A stretch of 64,000 nt of DNA from an uncultured Clostridia bacterium (GTDB lineage Bacteria > Bacillota > Clostridia > Oscillospirales > Acutalibacteraceae): assembly GCA_944380775.1 (NCBI GenBank), contig CALWIP010000017.1, positions 1-64,000 on the forward strand. Direction: 5' to 3'. Shown one piece after another: positions 36,197 to 44,807 of the stretch (position 1 is its first letter; each line of letters starts with the position of its first letter). The notes under the pieces were generated by a model that did not search any database, had not been told where the DNA came from, and worked only from the letters and a program-made list of their open reading frames with translations. The position numbers were made by a program, and so were the translations under genes.

Positions 36197-36390
36197 CACA
36201 GGCCGAAGATCGTCTCGATTGCCTGGAACAGCGCGTCGATTTCACGGATAATCATCATCAAAACGACAATTAAACCGGCCAGCGTAGTCATCATCGCCTG
36301 TTCCTCCCTTCCAGAGCGGATGAGCAGCTGGTTGAGCACCGCCACAATAATCCCAATGGCCGCTATGCGGAAAATCAACTCGACATCCAT
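36196..36390 (-). CDS. spoIIIAC: stage III sporulation protein AC
   Basis: The 64-residue protein has two transmembrane helices (LIFRIAAIGIIVAVLNQLL and MMTTLAGLIVVLMMIIREI), the usual size for this small SpoIIIA subunit. The start follows GGGGAGA. It overlaps spoIIIAD. Confidence 0.92.
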   Translation of the reverse strand: MDVELIFRIAAIGIIVAVLNQLLIRSGREEQAMMTTLAGLIVVLMMIIREIDALFQAIETIFGL

Positions 36391-36435
36391 GCGCGTTCTC
36401 TCCCCGTTCTTTTCTTGCGGCGTTTTCCGCCACCG

Positions 36436-36924
36436 TTACCACAGCAGCAGGGCCGCCGCCAGGCCGGCAGCCACGCCTAGCGAAAGGCAGAGCTTTGCCT
36501 TTGCCTCGCGTTCGCGCTCCGCCTGTTCCAGGCGGGCTTCCGCCAGGCCGCGGTACAAGCCGCAGTGCGCCATCTGTCCCTGCCGGTCCGTCGTACCAAA
36601 GCCGGCGCCGAACCCGCGCAGCAGCGCGACGTCCCCCGCGTGAAGCCCGCCCTGTTCTTCCTCCAAGCTTTTGTCCCACGCGGAGGGGAACGCGTCCCCC
36701 TCACGGCAAAGCGCCGCGCACCGCCGCAAAAATCGGAGCCCCTGGCTGTGGCGCGCGACGATCTGGTCAACCGGCGCCGCCGAATACCGGATTTCCGTTT
36801 CCGCCTCTGTCAAAAAGCAAAGGAATTTTTCCAGGCGCTCAACCCGGACCCGCAGTTTATGCGATTCCGCAACCCCCGCCAGCACACAGGCTGCGCACAC
36901 CGCTAGAATGCCGAGCAATTTCAT
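36436..36924 (-). CDS. spoIIIAB: stage III sporulation protein AB
   Basis: The 162-residue protein has one N-terminal membrane segment (KLLGILAVCAACVLAGV), a helical GspF-like middle (FLCFLTEAETEIRYSAAPVDQI) and a C-terminal hydrophobic stretch. It resembles type II secretion GspF. Its first 68 bp overlap the end of spoIIIAA. Confidence 0.9.
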   Translation of the reverse strand: MKLLGILAVCAACVLAGVAESHKLRVRVERLEKFLCFLTEAETEIRYSAAPVDQIVARHSQGLRFLRRCAALCREGDAFPSAWDKSLEEEQGGLHAGDVALLRGFGAGFGTTDRQGQMAHCGLYRGLAEARLEQAEREREAKAKLCLSLGVAAGLAAALLLW

Positions 36925-37861
36925 CCAGTAAATCACCTGCCCTTTCCAGCCGCTCCAGGCGGCAGGGCGTTTCCCGTCCCCCGAGCAGCGCCACCCAGCC
37001 AAACGCGCCGGTCTGCAAAAGCTCCCGCGCTTGCCTGCGGCTCATCAGGGATCCTGCTCCCGAGGCATGAATGCTGGCGATGGCCGCTGCACCTGCGTGC
37101 AGTCCCGCCTGCACGGCCGCGCAGTCCCCTTCCCCGCCAATCTCGTCACAAACGATATAATCCGGTGAAAGCGCGCGCACTGCCTGTAAGATCCCTTCCC
37201 CCTTCGGGTAACCGTCCAACACGTCGCAAAATCCGACATCGTTCTGCGGCGTCCCCAGGCAGCAGGCGGCCAATTCCCCGCGTTCATCGACGAGCGCGAC
37301 CCGGCGGCAGCCGTATTCCGGCAAAGAGAGCTGGCGCGCGAGGTCGCGCAGCAGCGTGGTTTTTCCGCTGGACGGCGGGCCTGCCAGCAGCAGGCCCTCC
37401 TGGATCCCGGCGCCTAAGCGGGCCAGCAGCCCGGACGCGCAGCCCTTGACTTCCCGCGCGATGCGGAGGTTCAGGGAAGAGACTTCCCTCAGGGTTTCGA
37501 TCCTTCCGTTTTCCAGTACCGCCGTGCCGCAGATTCCCGCCCGGTGCCCGCCGCGCAGCGTGAGGTATCCGTTGCGGATCTCGTTTTGATGGCTGTAGAC
37601 GGAATCCCCGCAGATGCGGCGGAAGCATTCCTCCACTTCCCGCCGCTCAAGGCAGAGGGAACCGGGCCCAGGCCGCGCCTCTAATGCGCCGTCTTCCCTC
37701 AGGAACTGCGTACCCGCCCCTCCGCAAAGCAGCACTGGCCGCCCTGCGCGCACGCGGATCTCCTGCACCTGGCTTTGCGCTCGTTCCGGGACGCGCGCTA
37801 GGCTTTGTCCCAGCTTGCCGCCTACCGCAGCCGCCACTTCCCCAAACGCTTCTCGTTTCAT
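36857..37861 (-). CDS. spoIIIAA: stage III sporulation protein AA (secretion-type ATPase)
   Basis: The 334-residue ATPase has Walker A GPPSSGKTT (residues 161-169), the preceding GGHRAGICGTAV region and Walker B IVCDEIGGEGD. It is related to VirB11/GspE secretion ATPases and is thought to power the mother-cell-to-forespore channel. The start follows GGAGGAAGTTGC. Expression is expected from sigma-E, but no full sigma-E promoter could be read upstream. Confidence 0.94.
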   Translation of the reverse strand: MKREAFGEVAAAVGGKLGQSLARVPERAQSQVQEIRVRAGRPVLLCGGAGTQFLREDGALEARPGPGSLCLERREVEECFRRICGDSVYSHQNEIRNGYLTLRGGHRAGICGTAVLENGRIETLREVSSLNLRIAREVKGCASGLLARLGAGIQEGLLLAGPPSSGKTTLLRDLARQLSLPEYGCRRVALVDERGELAACCLGTPQNDVGFCDVLDGYPKGEGILQAVRALSPDYIVCDEIGGEGDCAAVQAGLHAGAAAIASIHASGAGSLMSRRQARELLQTGAFGWVALLGGRETPCRLERLERAGDLLDEIARHSSGVRSLCAGGGCGIA

Positions 37862-37951
37862 GCAACTTCCTCCGTTTCCGTTTCTACCCCATAAATATGG
37901 ACAGCCCGCCCCGCTTAGAACCGCCGCTCGGTGACGTCCTTTTTTTGACGC

Positions 37952-37990
37952 AAAAAAGCCGCCCGCCCGGATTATTCCGGAACGGACGGC
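37952..37990 (-). terminator. terminator of the PASTA pseudokinase gene
   Basis: A GC stem (GCCGCCCG paired with CGGACGGC, one wobble) plus an inner CCGG stem is followed on the minus strand by six T residues, 20 bp past the stop and before spoIIIAA. Confidence 0.8.
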
Positions 37991-38009
37991 ATAGAAGATC
38001 TTTTGTTTT

Positions 38010-39677
38010 TTACTGCCCCGCATGAGGGTCTGGACCGATGCTCATCAGGATGACAATTTGAGAACCATAAGGGAGTGTATCCCCGCTTTCCGCGTTGCGG
38101 TAGCCGACCATCCGGCCGGATTCGATTAGCGGGTCATACACATCCTCCTTCACCGGGAGGAAACCTTCGGCTGTCACGCGTTCCGACGCCTGTGCCAGCG
38201 TCAGGTTCGTGATGTCCGGCAGCTCACGCGAGGAGGCGCCCAAACTCACCACGATGGTGATCGTCCCGCCGGGCGCGATTTTGCTGCCCGCCTGCGGCGA
38301 TTGGCTAATAATCTGCCCTTCTGGGACCGTGTCGTCGAATTGCTTTTCTGAGAGAAGAATCTCATAGGCCAAATTGGCCGAGGAAGCGCTCTCCAGCAGG
38401 CTCTCGTATTCGCTGCCTACCAAATTCGGCACGTCGATCATCGCGACGCCCGCCGCGCTCTCCGACGGCGCGCTGCTCTCCGGCAGCGGAGCGCCCTCCG
38501 GCACAATGGCCTGCACGGTGGAAGAAGCGGGATCTTGCGTCTGCACGCCGGAGGACATCCAGGTGAACCCAATAAAACTGAACACGGCGAGCGCAATGAC
38601 GCAGGATCCGAGCAGCCACACCACGCCCGGTACGCCGCGGCGTTGGCGTTCTTTGCGCGGCGGAGGCGCCGGAATCTCGCGGATTGGCTGGGAGGCTTCA
38701 ATCTTAGCCGTCACCGTCGGCGCTGCAGAAAGCTCGTCCCTCAGCTGCTCAAAGGTCTGCGTGCGGCGCTCCGGCTGCACCTGCAAAGCATTTGCCAACG
38801 CCGTCGCAACATGCGGCGGCAGCGTGCGCAGGATGCTCGTTGGAATCATCAGGCGGGAATCGCTGCGGCGCTTGAGCGCGCTCTGCGGCAGAGAGCCCGT
38901 CAGGGCAAAAAACAGCGTCGCCGCAAAGCCGTACACGTCCGTCGGTTCGCCTACCGGCGCGTCCATTGTGTACTGCTCCAGCGCAGCGCAGCCTGCTACA
39001 AGGTCCGGCTGGAGGTCCGTGTCCATGCGGCGGACCGCAGAAATGCCAAAGCCCTCCAGTTTCATTTTCCCGTCCTTGCGGATGACCAGCGTATCCGGCG
39101 AGATGCCGAAGTGCCGCACGCCGTTCGCAGACATTTGGCTGAGCGCATTGAGCTCCGGCATAAATAGTTGCCGCGCGAGGTTCCAGTCCAAGGAACCGCC
39201 GCTGCGCTCGACAAAATACCGCAGCGTGATGCTCTCGTCTTTTTCGGCAACGGCATAGGCCGTGCCGTTTTCTTCAAAAATATCGTAGATCTGCTCGATG
39301 GCGGAAAGATCCCGCAAATGCGCGACCGCCCGCGCATTGCTTAAGAACGATGTGAGATATTCGTCAAAGACGGTCTCGCTGCCGCCGATGACCTGCACGC
39401 TCTTTCCGTCCTGTTCGGCGCGGCCGCACAGCGTCTGCGGGAAAAATTCCCGCAGGGAGATCTTCTCCCGCTGGACCGTGTCATAGCCCACATAAGCGAT
39501 GCCTTCCCCGTTGCAGGACCTGGCGCGCCCCACCAGATAGCGCCCCTGTAGCACGGTGCGGTACGGCAGGGCTTGGCGCATCTGCGGCTCGCTCGGGTGA
39601 AAGCCGCAGTGCGGGCAGGCGCCCTCTTCCGGCGTTTCCTCCATGCAGTTCATGCAAAGGCGTTCTCTCTCAGCCAT
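38010..39677 (-). CDS. zinc-ribbon, PASTA-domain serine/threonine pseudokinase
   Basis: The 555-residue protein has a Cys4 zinc ribbon (C8, C11, C21, C24), a PknB-like kinase fold (about residues 45-310), one membrane segment (about 352-374) and two extracellular PASTA domains (about 415-479 and 484-550). The kinase core looks dead: the beta-3 Lys is Arg76, HRD reads HFG (catalytic Asp to Gly191) and DFG reads GFG (Gly209). The helix-F segment DVYGFAATLFFALTG is kept. It probably senses muropeptides or lipid II through PASTA and signals as a scaffold. A true PASTA kinase must lie elsewhere. It follows yebC. Confidence 0.87.
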   Translation of the reverse strand: MAERERLCMNCMEETPEEGACPHCGFHPSEPQMRQALPYRTVLQGRYLVGRARSCNGEGIAYVGYDTVQREKISLREFFPQTLCGRAEQDGKSVQVIGGSETVFDEYLTSFLSNARAVAHLRDLSAIEQIYDIFEENGTAYAVAEKDESITLRYFVERSGGSLDWNLARQLFMPELNALSQMSANGVRHFGISPDTLVIRKDGKMKLEGFGISAVRRMDTDLQPDLVAGCAALEQYTMDAPVGEPTDVYGFAATLFFALTGSLPQSALKRRSDSRLMIPTSILRTLPPHVATALANALQVQPERRTQTFEQLRDELSAAPTVTAKIEASQPIREIPAPPPRKERQRRGVPGVVWLLGSCVIALAVFSFIGFTWMSSGVQTQDPASSTVQAIVPEGAPLPESSAPSESAAGVAMIDVPNLVGSEYESLLESASSANLAYEILLSEKQFDDTVPEGQIISQSPQAGSKIAPGGTITIVVSLGASSRELPDITNLTLAQASERVTAEGFLPVKEDVYDPLIESGRMVGYRNAESGDTLPYGSQIVILMSIGPDPHAGQ

Positions 39678-39717
39678 TGCTTTCCCCCTTTTTTCCGTCC
39701 GGCCCTCCCGGGACCGG

Positions 39718-39759
39718 AAAAAGGGAACCCGGCCTCCCTGCTTGGTCGTCCGGTTTCCC
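39718..39759 (-). terminator. terminator of yebC
   Basis: GGGAACCCGG (39723-39732) pairs with CCGGTTTCCC (39750-39759) with one mismatch, followed on the minus strand by five T residues. Confidence 0.75.
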
Positions 39760-39779
39760 CGCGTGGGCGTGCGCCCATC

Positions 39780-40517
39780 TTATTCTTCGTCGGCGTTTTC
39801 CCAGTTATGCCAGACGTTTTGGACGTCGTCGTTGTCCTCGAGCGCGTCGAGCAGCTTCTGCATTTTCACCGCGGCGTCCGGGTCTGTAATGGCCGTGTAG
39901 GTGCTCGGGACCATTTCTACCTCGGCGGAGACGAATTCATAGCCCTTCTTTTCCAGATCATCACACACTGCGCTGAAATCATCCGGCTCGGTGTACACCT
40001 CAAAAACGTCCTCGTCCGCCTGGAAATCTGCCGCGCCGGCCTCGAGGCAGTCCTCCATTACCTGGTCCTCTTCGCGGCCCTCGCGCTCAATGACGATGAC
40101 GCCCTTCTCTGAAAACAGGAAGGAGACACAGCCGCTTGTGCCGAGGTTCCCGCCGAATTTATCAAAATAATGGCGCACGTCGCCCGCGGTGCGGTTGCGG
40201 TTGTCCGTCAACGTCTCCACAATCACGGCGATGCCGCAGGGGCCGTAGCCTTCATAGACGATGCTTTCGTATTTTTCCGCGTCGCCGTCGCCCGCCGCGC
40301 GCTTGATGATGCGCTCGATGTTGTCGTTCGGCACGTTATTGGCCTTTGCCTTGGCGATGCAGTCCTTGAGTTTCGAGTTGGACGCCGGGTCCGGGCCGCC
40401 GCCCTCTTTGACGGCTACGGCCAGTTCGCGGCCGATCTTCGTAAAGATCTTCGCTTTGGCGCTGTCGGTCTTTTCTTTCTTCCGCTTGATATTATTCCAT
40501 TTCGAATGGCCTGACAT
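39780..40517 (-). CDS. yebC: YebC/PmpR/TACO1-family protein
   Basis: The 245-residue protein begins [20 protein letters not shown], the invariant family start, and has [12 protein letters not shown] and LTDNRNRTA in the central domain. Members act as transcription regulators, and recent work links them to ribosomes and translation of proline stretches. ATG at 40517 was preferred over 40535 because family similarity begins there, though GGAGG is 11 bases away. Confidence 0.95.
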   Translation of the reverse strand: MSGHSKWNNIKRKKEKTDSAKAKIFTKIGRELAVAVKEGGGPDPASNSKLKDCIAKAKANNVPNDNIERIIKRAAGDGDAEKYESIVYEGYGPCGIAVIVETLTDNRNRTAGDVRHYFDKFGGNLGTSGCVSFLFSEKGVIVIEREGREEDQVMEDCLEAGAADFQADEDVFEVYTEPDDFSAVCDDLEKKGYEFVSAEVEMVPSTYTAITDPDAAVKMQKLLDALEDNDDVQNVWHNWENADEE

Positions 40518-40560
40518 GGTATTGGTAGCCTCCATCTAAAAAAATTCCGTATTTTTTATT

Positions 40561-41142
40561 TTACCATATTTTTCGCGCAATAGCAAGCGCAGACTTTTCC
40601 GCCCGGCAAAGCGCTTCTTTTTCCCGTTCCGGCGAGGCGCCGGAGCCGTCTGTGCCGGTCCAAGCCACGGTTTCCGCAAGCGTAGTGTTCATCACGCTGA
40701 ACGCCATGCGCAGCTGGCGTGCCATCAGCGCGGGGCCGTCCGGGTCCTCGGTGCCGGAGACCGTCAAAAGCACGGCTTCGCGGTGCGTTTCCACCGGCGG
40801 GCGCAGCCCCAGCGAAAACCGCGCCTCATAATACCGCTGGAAGCGGTCGAGCACCGCCTTCATCGGCGCGGGGAAAGAAAGGTTGTAAACCGGCGAAGCG
40901 ACCACCAGCAGCTGTGAGGCGCGTAAAAGCCGGTCAAAGCGGTCTAGGTCGGGAAACGCGCACCCTTCCCGTGTTTTGCACACGCCGCAGGCCGTGCAGG
41001 GCCGAAAGCTTGCGCGGTACACATCGATGCGTTCCGCCGCGCGCGGCAGCTGCGATAAAAAAGCGTCCAAGAGCCGCGCAGTCCTCCCGCCCGCCACGGG
41101 CGAAGCCAGCAGCGCCAGTACGCGCGCTGTTTCTTTCTCCAT
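40561..41142 (-). CDS. flavodoxin-fold NAD(P)H reductase / iron-sulfur flavoprotein-like protein
   Basis: The 193-residue protein has an FMN-binding start (VLALLASPVAGGRTARLLDAF), a Cys-rich loop CTACGVCKTREGC that resembles the compact cluster motif of iron-sulfur flavoproteins, and VVASPVYNLSFPAPMKAVLDRF. It is a probable anaerobic electron-transfer flavoprotein or quinone/nitro reductase. The start follows GGGGGGAGAAACT, and a good promoter lies 23 bp upstream. It is divergent from the FGGY kinase gene. Confidence 0.75.
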   Translation of the reverse strand: MEKETARVLALLASPVAGGRTARLLDAFLSQLPRAAERIDVYRASFRPCTACGVCKTREGCAFPDLDRFDRLLRASQLLVVASPVYNLSFPAPMKAVLDRFQRYYEARFSLGLRPPVETHREAVLLTVSGTEDPDGPALMARQLRMAFSVMNTTLAETVAWTGTDGSGASPEREKEALCRAEKSALAIARKIW

Positions 41143-41164
41143 AGTTTCTCCCCCCTTTCTTGTT

Positions 41165-41193
41165 ATCGTACCCTCTTCCCCCTTGTTTGTCAA
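41165..41193 (-). promoter_or_regulatory. leftward promoter for the flavoprotein gene
   Basis: TTGACA (41188-41193) and TACGAT (41165-41170) on the minus strand are separated by 17 bases. Confidence 0.75.
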
Positions 41194-41210
41194 CTGGGGA
41201 GGACTTTTGC

Positions 41211-41238
41211 AAAAAGTCTGATTTTTCCCAGACTTTTT
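41211..41238. promoter_or_regulatory. 10-bp inverted repeat between divergent promoters
   Basis: AAAAAGTCTG (41211-41220) and CAGACTTTTT (41229-41238) form perfect arms around an 8-base spacer, ending two bases before the rightward -35 box. It may be an operator for both promoters or a bidirectional intrinsic terminator. Confidence 0.6.
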
Positions 41239-41239
41239 C

Positions 41240-41268
41240 TTGATTTTTATGGAACTCTTCTCTATAAT
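41240..41268 (+). promoter_or_regulatory. rightward promoter of the FGGY kinase-dehydrogenase operon
   Basis: TTGATT (41240-41245) and TATAAT (41263-41268) are separated by 17 bases, about 90 bp before the kinase ATG. Confidence 0.8.
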
Positions 41269-41358
41269 AGGGTCACGGACCGGGCAGCAGCTGCTCCCAT
41301 AGGCATTTTTTGCAGGGATTTGCCCGAATTTTGATTCTGGAAAAGGAAGGAGCATGCT

Positions 41359-42864
41359 ATGGCAAGCTATGTCATCGGCCTGGACAACGGCGGTACTACG
41401 ACCAAGGCCGCTGTTTTTGACTTACAGGGGCGGCAGATGGGCGCCGCCGGGATGAAAACGCAGGCCATCACGCCCAAGCCCGGCTACACGGAGCGCGACA
41501 TGGAGGAGCTTTGGCAGGCAAACTGCTCCTGTGTCCGGCGCGCGGTGGAGCATGCGGGCATCAACGGCCGCGATGTCGCCGGGCTTGCCGCCTGCGGGCA
41601 TGGGAAGGGCCTTTACGCCTGGGGCAAGGACGGGAAACCCGCCTGCAACGGCATCATTTCCACAGATGGGCGCGCCTGGAAATACCCCAAAAAATGGGTC
41701 GAATCCGGCATCCACCGGCAGCTTCACCCCCAGCTGTGTCAGGAATTCATGGCCTGCCAGCAGGCCGCTCTTCTCGCCTGGATGAAGGACCACCGCCGCA
41801 CGGTGTACGACAAGATTCAATATGCCTTTTCCGTCAAGGATTACATCCGTTTCCGCCTGACTGGCGAAGCGTACAGCGAAGCGACGGACATTTCTGGTTC
41901 CGGCCTGATGGACGTCAAAAACGCGCGTTTTGACCGCGGTTTGCTGGAGGCGCTCGGCATCGGCGAAGTATTTGAGATGCTGCCGCCGCTGCGCTATTCT
42001 TCCGAGGTGTGCGGCCATTTGACGCCGGAAGCCGCAGCGCAGACCGGCCTGCCCGCCGGTCTGCCCATCGCGGGCGGGATGTTTGATGTGGACGCCTGCG
42101 GTATTGCGCTGGGCCTGACCTCCCCTGAGGAGCTTTGCACCATCGCGGGGACCTGGAGCATCAACGAATACATTTCCCCTACTCCTGTCATGGACGGCAG
42201 CATTGCGATGAATTCTCTTTTCGCCATCCCAGGCTATTATTTGGTTGAAGAGAGCAGCGCGACTTCCTCCGGCAATTTGGAATGGTTCCTCAGCACCTGC
42301 ATGAAAGGGCCTGTTCCTGCGGGGAAAACCATCTACGACGTGGCGAATGAAAAGGTCGCCGCTATCCGGCCTGAGGACTGCAACGTCTATTTCCTCCCAT
42401 TTTTATATGGGTCCAACGCACACCCGCTCGGCAAAGGCGCGTTCGCCGGCCTGACCACCTACCACAACGAGGGACACTTGTTGCGCGCCGTGTACGAGGG
42501 CGTCGCATTCTCTCATAAAACGCACATTGAACGGCTCCTCTCCTCCCGCAAGCCGCCGGAAGCGATCCGCATGGCAGGCGGCGCGGTCAATTCCCCTGTG
42601 TGGGTGCAGCTGTTTGCGGATGTGCTTGGCTTCCCGATTGAGACCGTCGACGTCAAGGAGCTCGGCGCGCTCGGTTGTGGGATGGCCGCCGCCGTCGCCG
42701 CAGGCGTCTACCGCGATTACCGGGAAGCAGCCGCCCATATGGTCCACCTCTCCGGACGGGTGACGCCCCGGCCGGAGGCATGCAGGATTTACCAAAAGAA
42801 ATATGAGACATACCGTGCCGTGAGCCGTGCGCTCGACACGGTTTGGGACCTATTTGAGGTCTGA
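41359..42864 (+). CDS. FGGY-family carbohydrate kinase
   Basis: The 501-residue protein has the N-terminal phosphate motif GLDNGGTTTKAAVFD and the FGGY C-terminal segment (MAGGAVNSPVWVQLFADVLGFPI). It is most like the L-xylulose/ribulose/erythritol kinase subgroup. The substrate is not fixed, but a zinc alcohol dehydrogenase follows 67 bp downstream, so a polyol or ketose pathway is likely: oxidation by the dehydrogenase, then phosphorylation. GGAAGGAGC precedes the ATG. It is one of only four rightward genes in the window, suggesting an inserted catabolic cassette. Confidence 0.85.
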   Translation: MASYVIGLDNGGTTTKAAVFDLQGRQMGAAGMKTQAITPKPGYTERDMEELWQANCSCVRRAVEHAGINGRDVAGLAACGHGKGLYAWGKDGKPACNGIISTDGRAWKYPKKWVESGIHRQLHPQLCQEFMACQQAALLAWMKDHRRTVYDKIQYAFSVKDYIRFRLTGEAYSEATDISGSGLMDVKNARFDRGLLEALGIGEVFEMLPPLRYSSEVCGHLTPEAAAQTGLPAGLPIAGGMFDVDACGIALGLTSPEELCTIAGTWSINEYISPTPVMDGSIAMNSLFAIPGYYLVEESSATSSGNLEWFLSTCMKGPVPAGKTIYDVANEKVAAIRPEDCNVYFLPFLYGSNAHPLGKGAFAGLTTYHNEGHLLRAVYEGVAFSHKTHIERLLSSRKPPEAIRMAGGAVNSPVWVQLFADVLGFPIETVDVKELGALGCGMAAAVAAGVYRDYREAAAHMVHLSGRVTPRPEACRIYQKKYETYRAVSRALDTVWDLFEV

Positions 42865-42931
42865 ACCCTGGAATCCCAGCGCATTCCCTGTGAGATCCCG
42901 ATATTTTCTTTTACGAAAGGAAGGATAAACC

Positions 42932-44017
42932 ATGCCCATCATCGGAAGCTATCCCAAAACCATGAAAGCGCTCGTCGCCTACGGCAAGGACGATTACCGG
43001 TTTGAACCGGCTTATCCCACGCCGGAATGCGGACCGTCCGACATCATCATCCGAACGGAAGCCTGCGGCATCTGCGCAGGAGACCTCAAATGCAGCCATG
43101 GCGCGGCGATGTTTTGGGGTGATGGCGCCCAGCCCGCCTGGGTTAAACCGCCGTTCATCCCGGGGCATGAATTTTTTGGCAGGATTGTCGCGATGGGCGA
43201 AGAAGTGGAAGGATACCGGCTTGGGGACCGTATTATTGCAGACCAGATTGTCCCGTGCGGGAAATGCCGCTTCTGCCGCGACGGCCACTACTGGATGTGC
43301 CAGCCGCACGACATGCTCGGCTTTCAATCTTACAACAACGGCGGTATGGCGGAATATGTCCGCTACCCTAAGAATTGCGTCATCAGCCGTGTGCCGGAGG
43401 AAATGACCGTGGAACAGGCGCTTTTGGTAGAGCCCTACGGCTGCTCGAAGCACGCCGTAGACCGCGGCAGCATTACGAACGAAGATGTTGTCGTCATCTC
43501 CGGCGCAGGGACGCTCGGACTCGGCATGGTCACCTACGCGCGCCGCAAAAACCCCAAACTCCTCATCGCGTTAGACCTTCAGGAAAACCGCCTGCAAAAA
43601 GCGAAGGAATTCGGCGCGGATTTGGTCTTCAACCCGTCGCAGTGCGATGTAGACCGGGAGATCAAAGCGCTCACCGACGGCTATGGCTGCGACGTCTATA
43701 TCGAGGCGACCGGCCATCCGTCCAGCGTGGCGCAGGGACTGACGGTAATCCGCAAGCTGGGCCGTTTTGTGGAATTCAGCGTATTCGGTCAGGAAACAAC
43801 GGTGGATTGGTCCATCATCGGGGACCGCAAGGAACTCGATATTCTCGGCGCGCACCTGAGCCCCTATGCGTACCCGTTTGTGATAGAAAATATGCAAAAC
43901 GGGAACCTCAAAACGGACGGCGTCGTCACCAGCATGTTCCCGCTGGAGGATTGGCAGGCGGCGTTTGACCGCGCCTCTGGAAAATACGGCGACCTCAAGG
44001 TCGCATTCCGGCTGTGA
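42932..44017 (+). CDS. zinc-dependent medium-chain alcohol/polyol dehydrogenase
   Basis: The 361-residue protein has the catalytic-zinc motif (ACGICAGDLKC, PGHEFFG), four structural-zinc cysteines in CGKCRFCRDGHYWMC and the Rossmann motif GAGTLGLG at about residue 190. It resembles threonine, sorbitol and erythritol-type dehydrogenases. With the preceding FGGY kinase it likely oxidises a sugar alcohol to a ketose. The start follows AAAGGAAGG. The terminator is shared convergently with the anti-sigma gene. Confidence 0.85.
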   Translation: MPIIGSYPKTMKALVAYGKDDYRFEPAYPTPECGPSDIIIRTEACGICAGDLKCSHGAAMFWGDGAQPAWVKPPFIPGHEFFGRIVAMGEEVEGYRLGDRIIADQIVPCGKCRFCRDGHYWMCQPHDMLGFQSYNNGGMAEYVRYPKNCVISRVPEEMTVEQALLVEPYGCSKHAVDRGSITNEDVVVISGAGTLGLGMVTYARRKNPKLLIALDLQENRLQKAKEFGADLVFNPSQCDVDREIKALTDGYGCDVYIEATGHPSSVAQGLTVIRKLGRFVEFSVFGQETTVDWSIIGDRKELDILGAHLSPYAYPFVIENMQNGNLKTDGVVTSMFPLEDWQAAFDRASGKYGDLKVAFRL

Positions 44018-44058
44018 GCGCAGGATTGCTCCAAAGCATGAACCATCTCAAACGCACG

Positions 44059-44099
44059 GAGCGCCGGGGCCCTAAGACCCCGGCGCTCTTGCCGGTCTT
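44059..44099. terminator. convergent terminator between the dehydrogenase and anti-sigma genes
   Basis: GAGCGCCGGGG (44059-44069) pairs perfectly with CCCCGGCGCTC (44078-44088). The plus strand then runs TTGCCGGTCTTTT. Confidence 0.8.
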
Positions 44100-44807
44100 T
44101 TAGGAAAGAAGAACGGTTTGCACCCCATCTTCCGTTTGCAGCAGCAGTCCGTATGCGAGGTTCTGGAATTGCACCGCGCAGAGCGCACGGTCCCGGTACG
44201 GCGCCAGTTGCCGCGGCAGGTCAAAACCGTCCGTGTACGAGGAAACAACCCATTTCCCTTCCTGCTGCGTGACGGCCGCCGTCCCGCAGGTTTCCCCGCC
44301 GCTTACTACCGGGAGCAGGTAAAGGCCGCTCCACCAGCAGTCCGTGCCAGTTTCCCCTGGCAGCGCGTCCAAGACATACAACGGCAGGACCAGTGAAAAA
44401 TCGAACGACGCTTCCGGCCTTTCAGACCAACTTGCCGCTTCGCCAGGATCAAGCGCCGCTTGGATTTCCCGTACGGTTTTTTCATCCGCCAACAGGGAGA
44501 TCTGCTCTTCCGTCGAAGCGCCCCCTTCTGCCAGAGCGCCCCCTTCATCCACCGCTCCTTCCGCCACGCCCGCCGCCTCCGCGCTTTGCACGGCGCCGCT
44601 TTCCGGTTCGGCGGTTTCAGCGGTGGTCCCGCCGCCGGTCTGCCAAAGCGGCGGCACGGTCAGGGATGCTGCCGCGACTAAAACGGCGCAGGCTGCCGCG
44701 GCGCACCAGCGCACCCAGGGCCGCGCCCGCTTTTGCGGTTCCCATGCCTCTACGACATACTGTTCGTCGACCTCGCTGAGCAGGCGGCAAAATTCCTCTC
44801 CGGTCAC
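44100..44807 (-). CDS. putative anti-sigma factor (single-pass membrane protein)
   Basis: The 235-residue protein has a short cytoplasmic N-terminus, one membrane helix (WCAAAACAVLVAAASL, about residues 35-57), an acidic Ala/Glu/Gly linker and an extracellular domain of unknown family. Its GTG start overlaps the stop of the ECF sigma gene in a GTGA, the classic layout for sigma/anti-sigma pairs. No zinc anti-sigma motif is seen, so the role is inferred from context. Confidence 0.65.
   Translation of the reverse strand: MTGEEFCRLLSEVDEQYVVEAWEPQKRARPWVRWCAAAACAVLVAAASLTVPPLWQTGGGTTAETAEPESGAVQSAEAAGVAEGAVDEGGALAEGGASTEEQISLLADEKTVREIQAALDPGEAASWSERPEASFDFSLVLPLYVLDALPGETGTDCWWSGLYLLPVVSGGETCGTAAVTQQEGKWVVSSYTDGFDLPRQLAPYRDRALCAVQFQNLAYGLLLQTEDGVQTVLLS

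Noticed and set aside
37862..37950. Possible sigma-E promoter for spoIIIAA (a CATATT-like -35 at 37891-37902)
   Set aside because: No sigma-E -10 box at the required 13-15 base spacing could be read.
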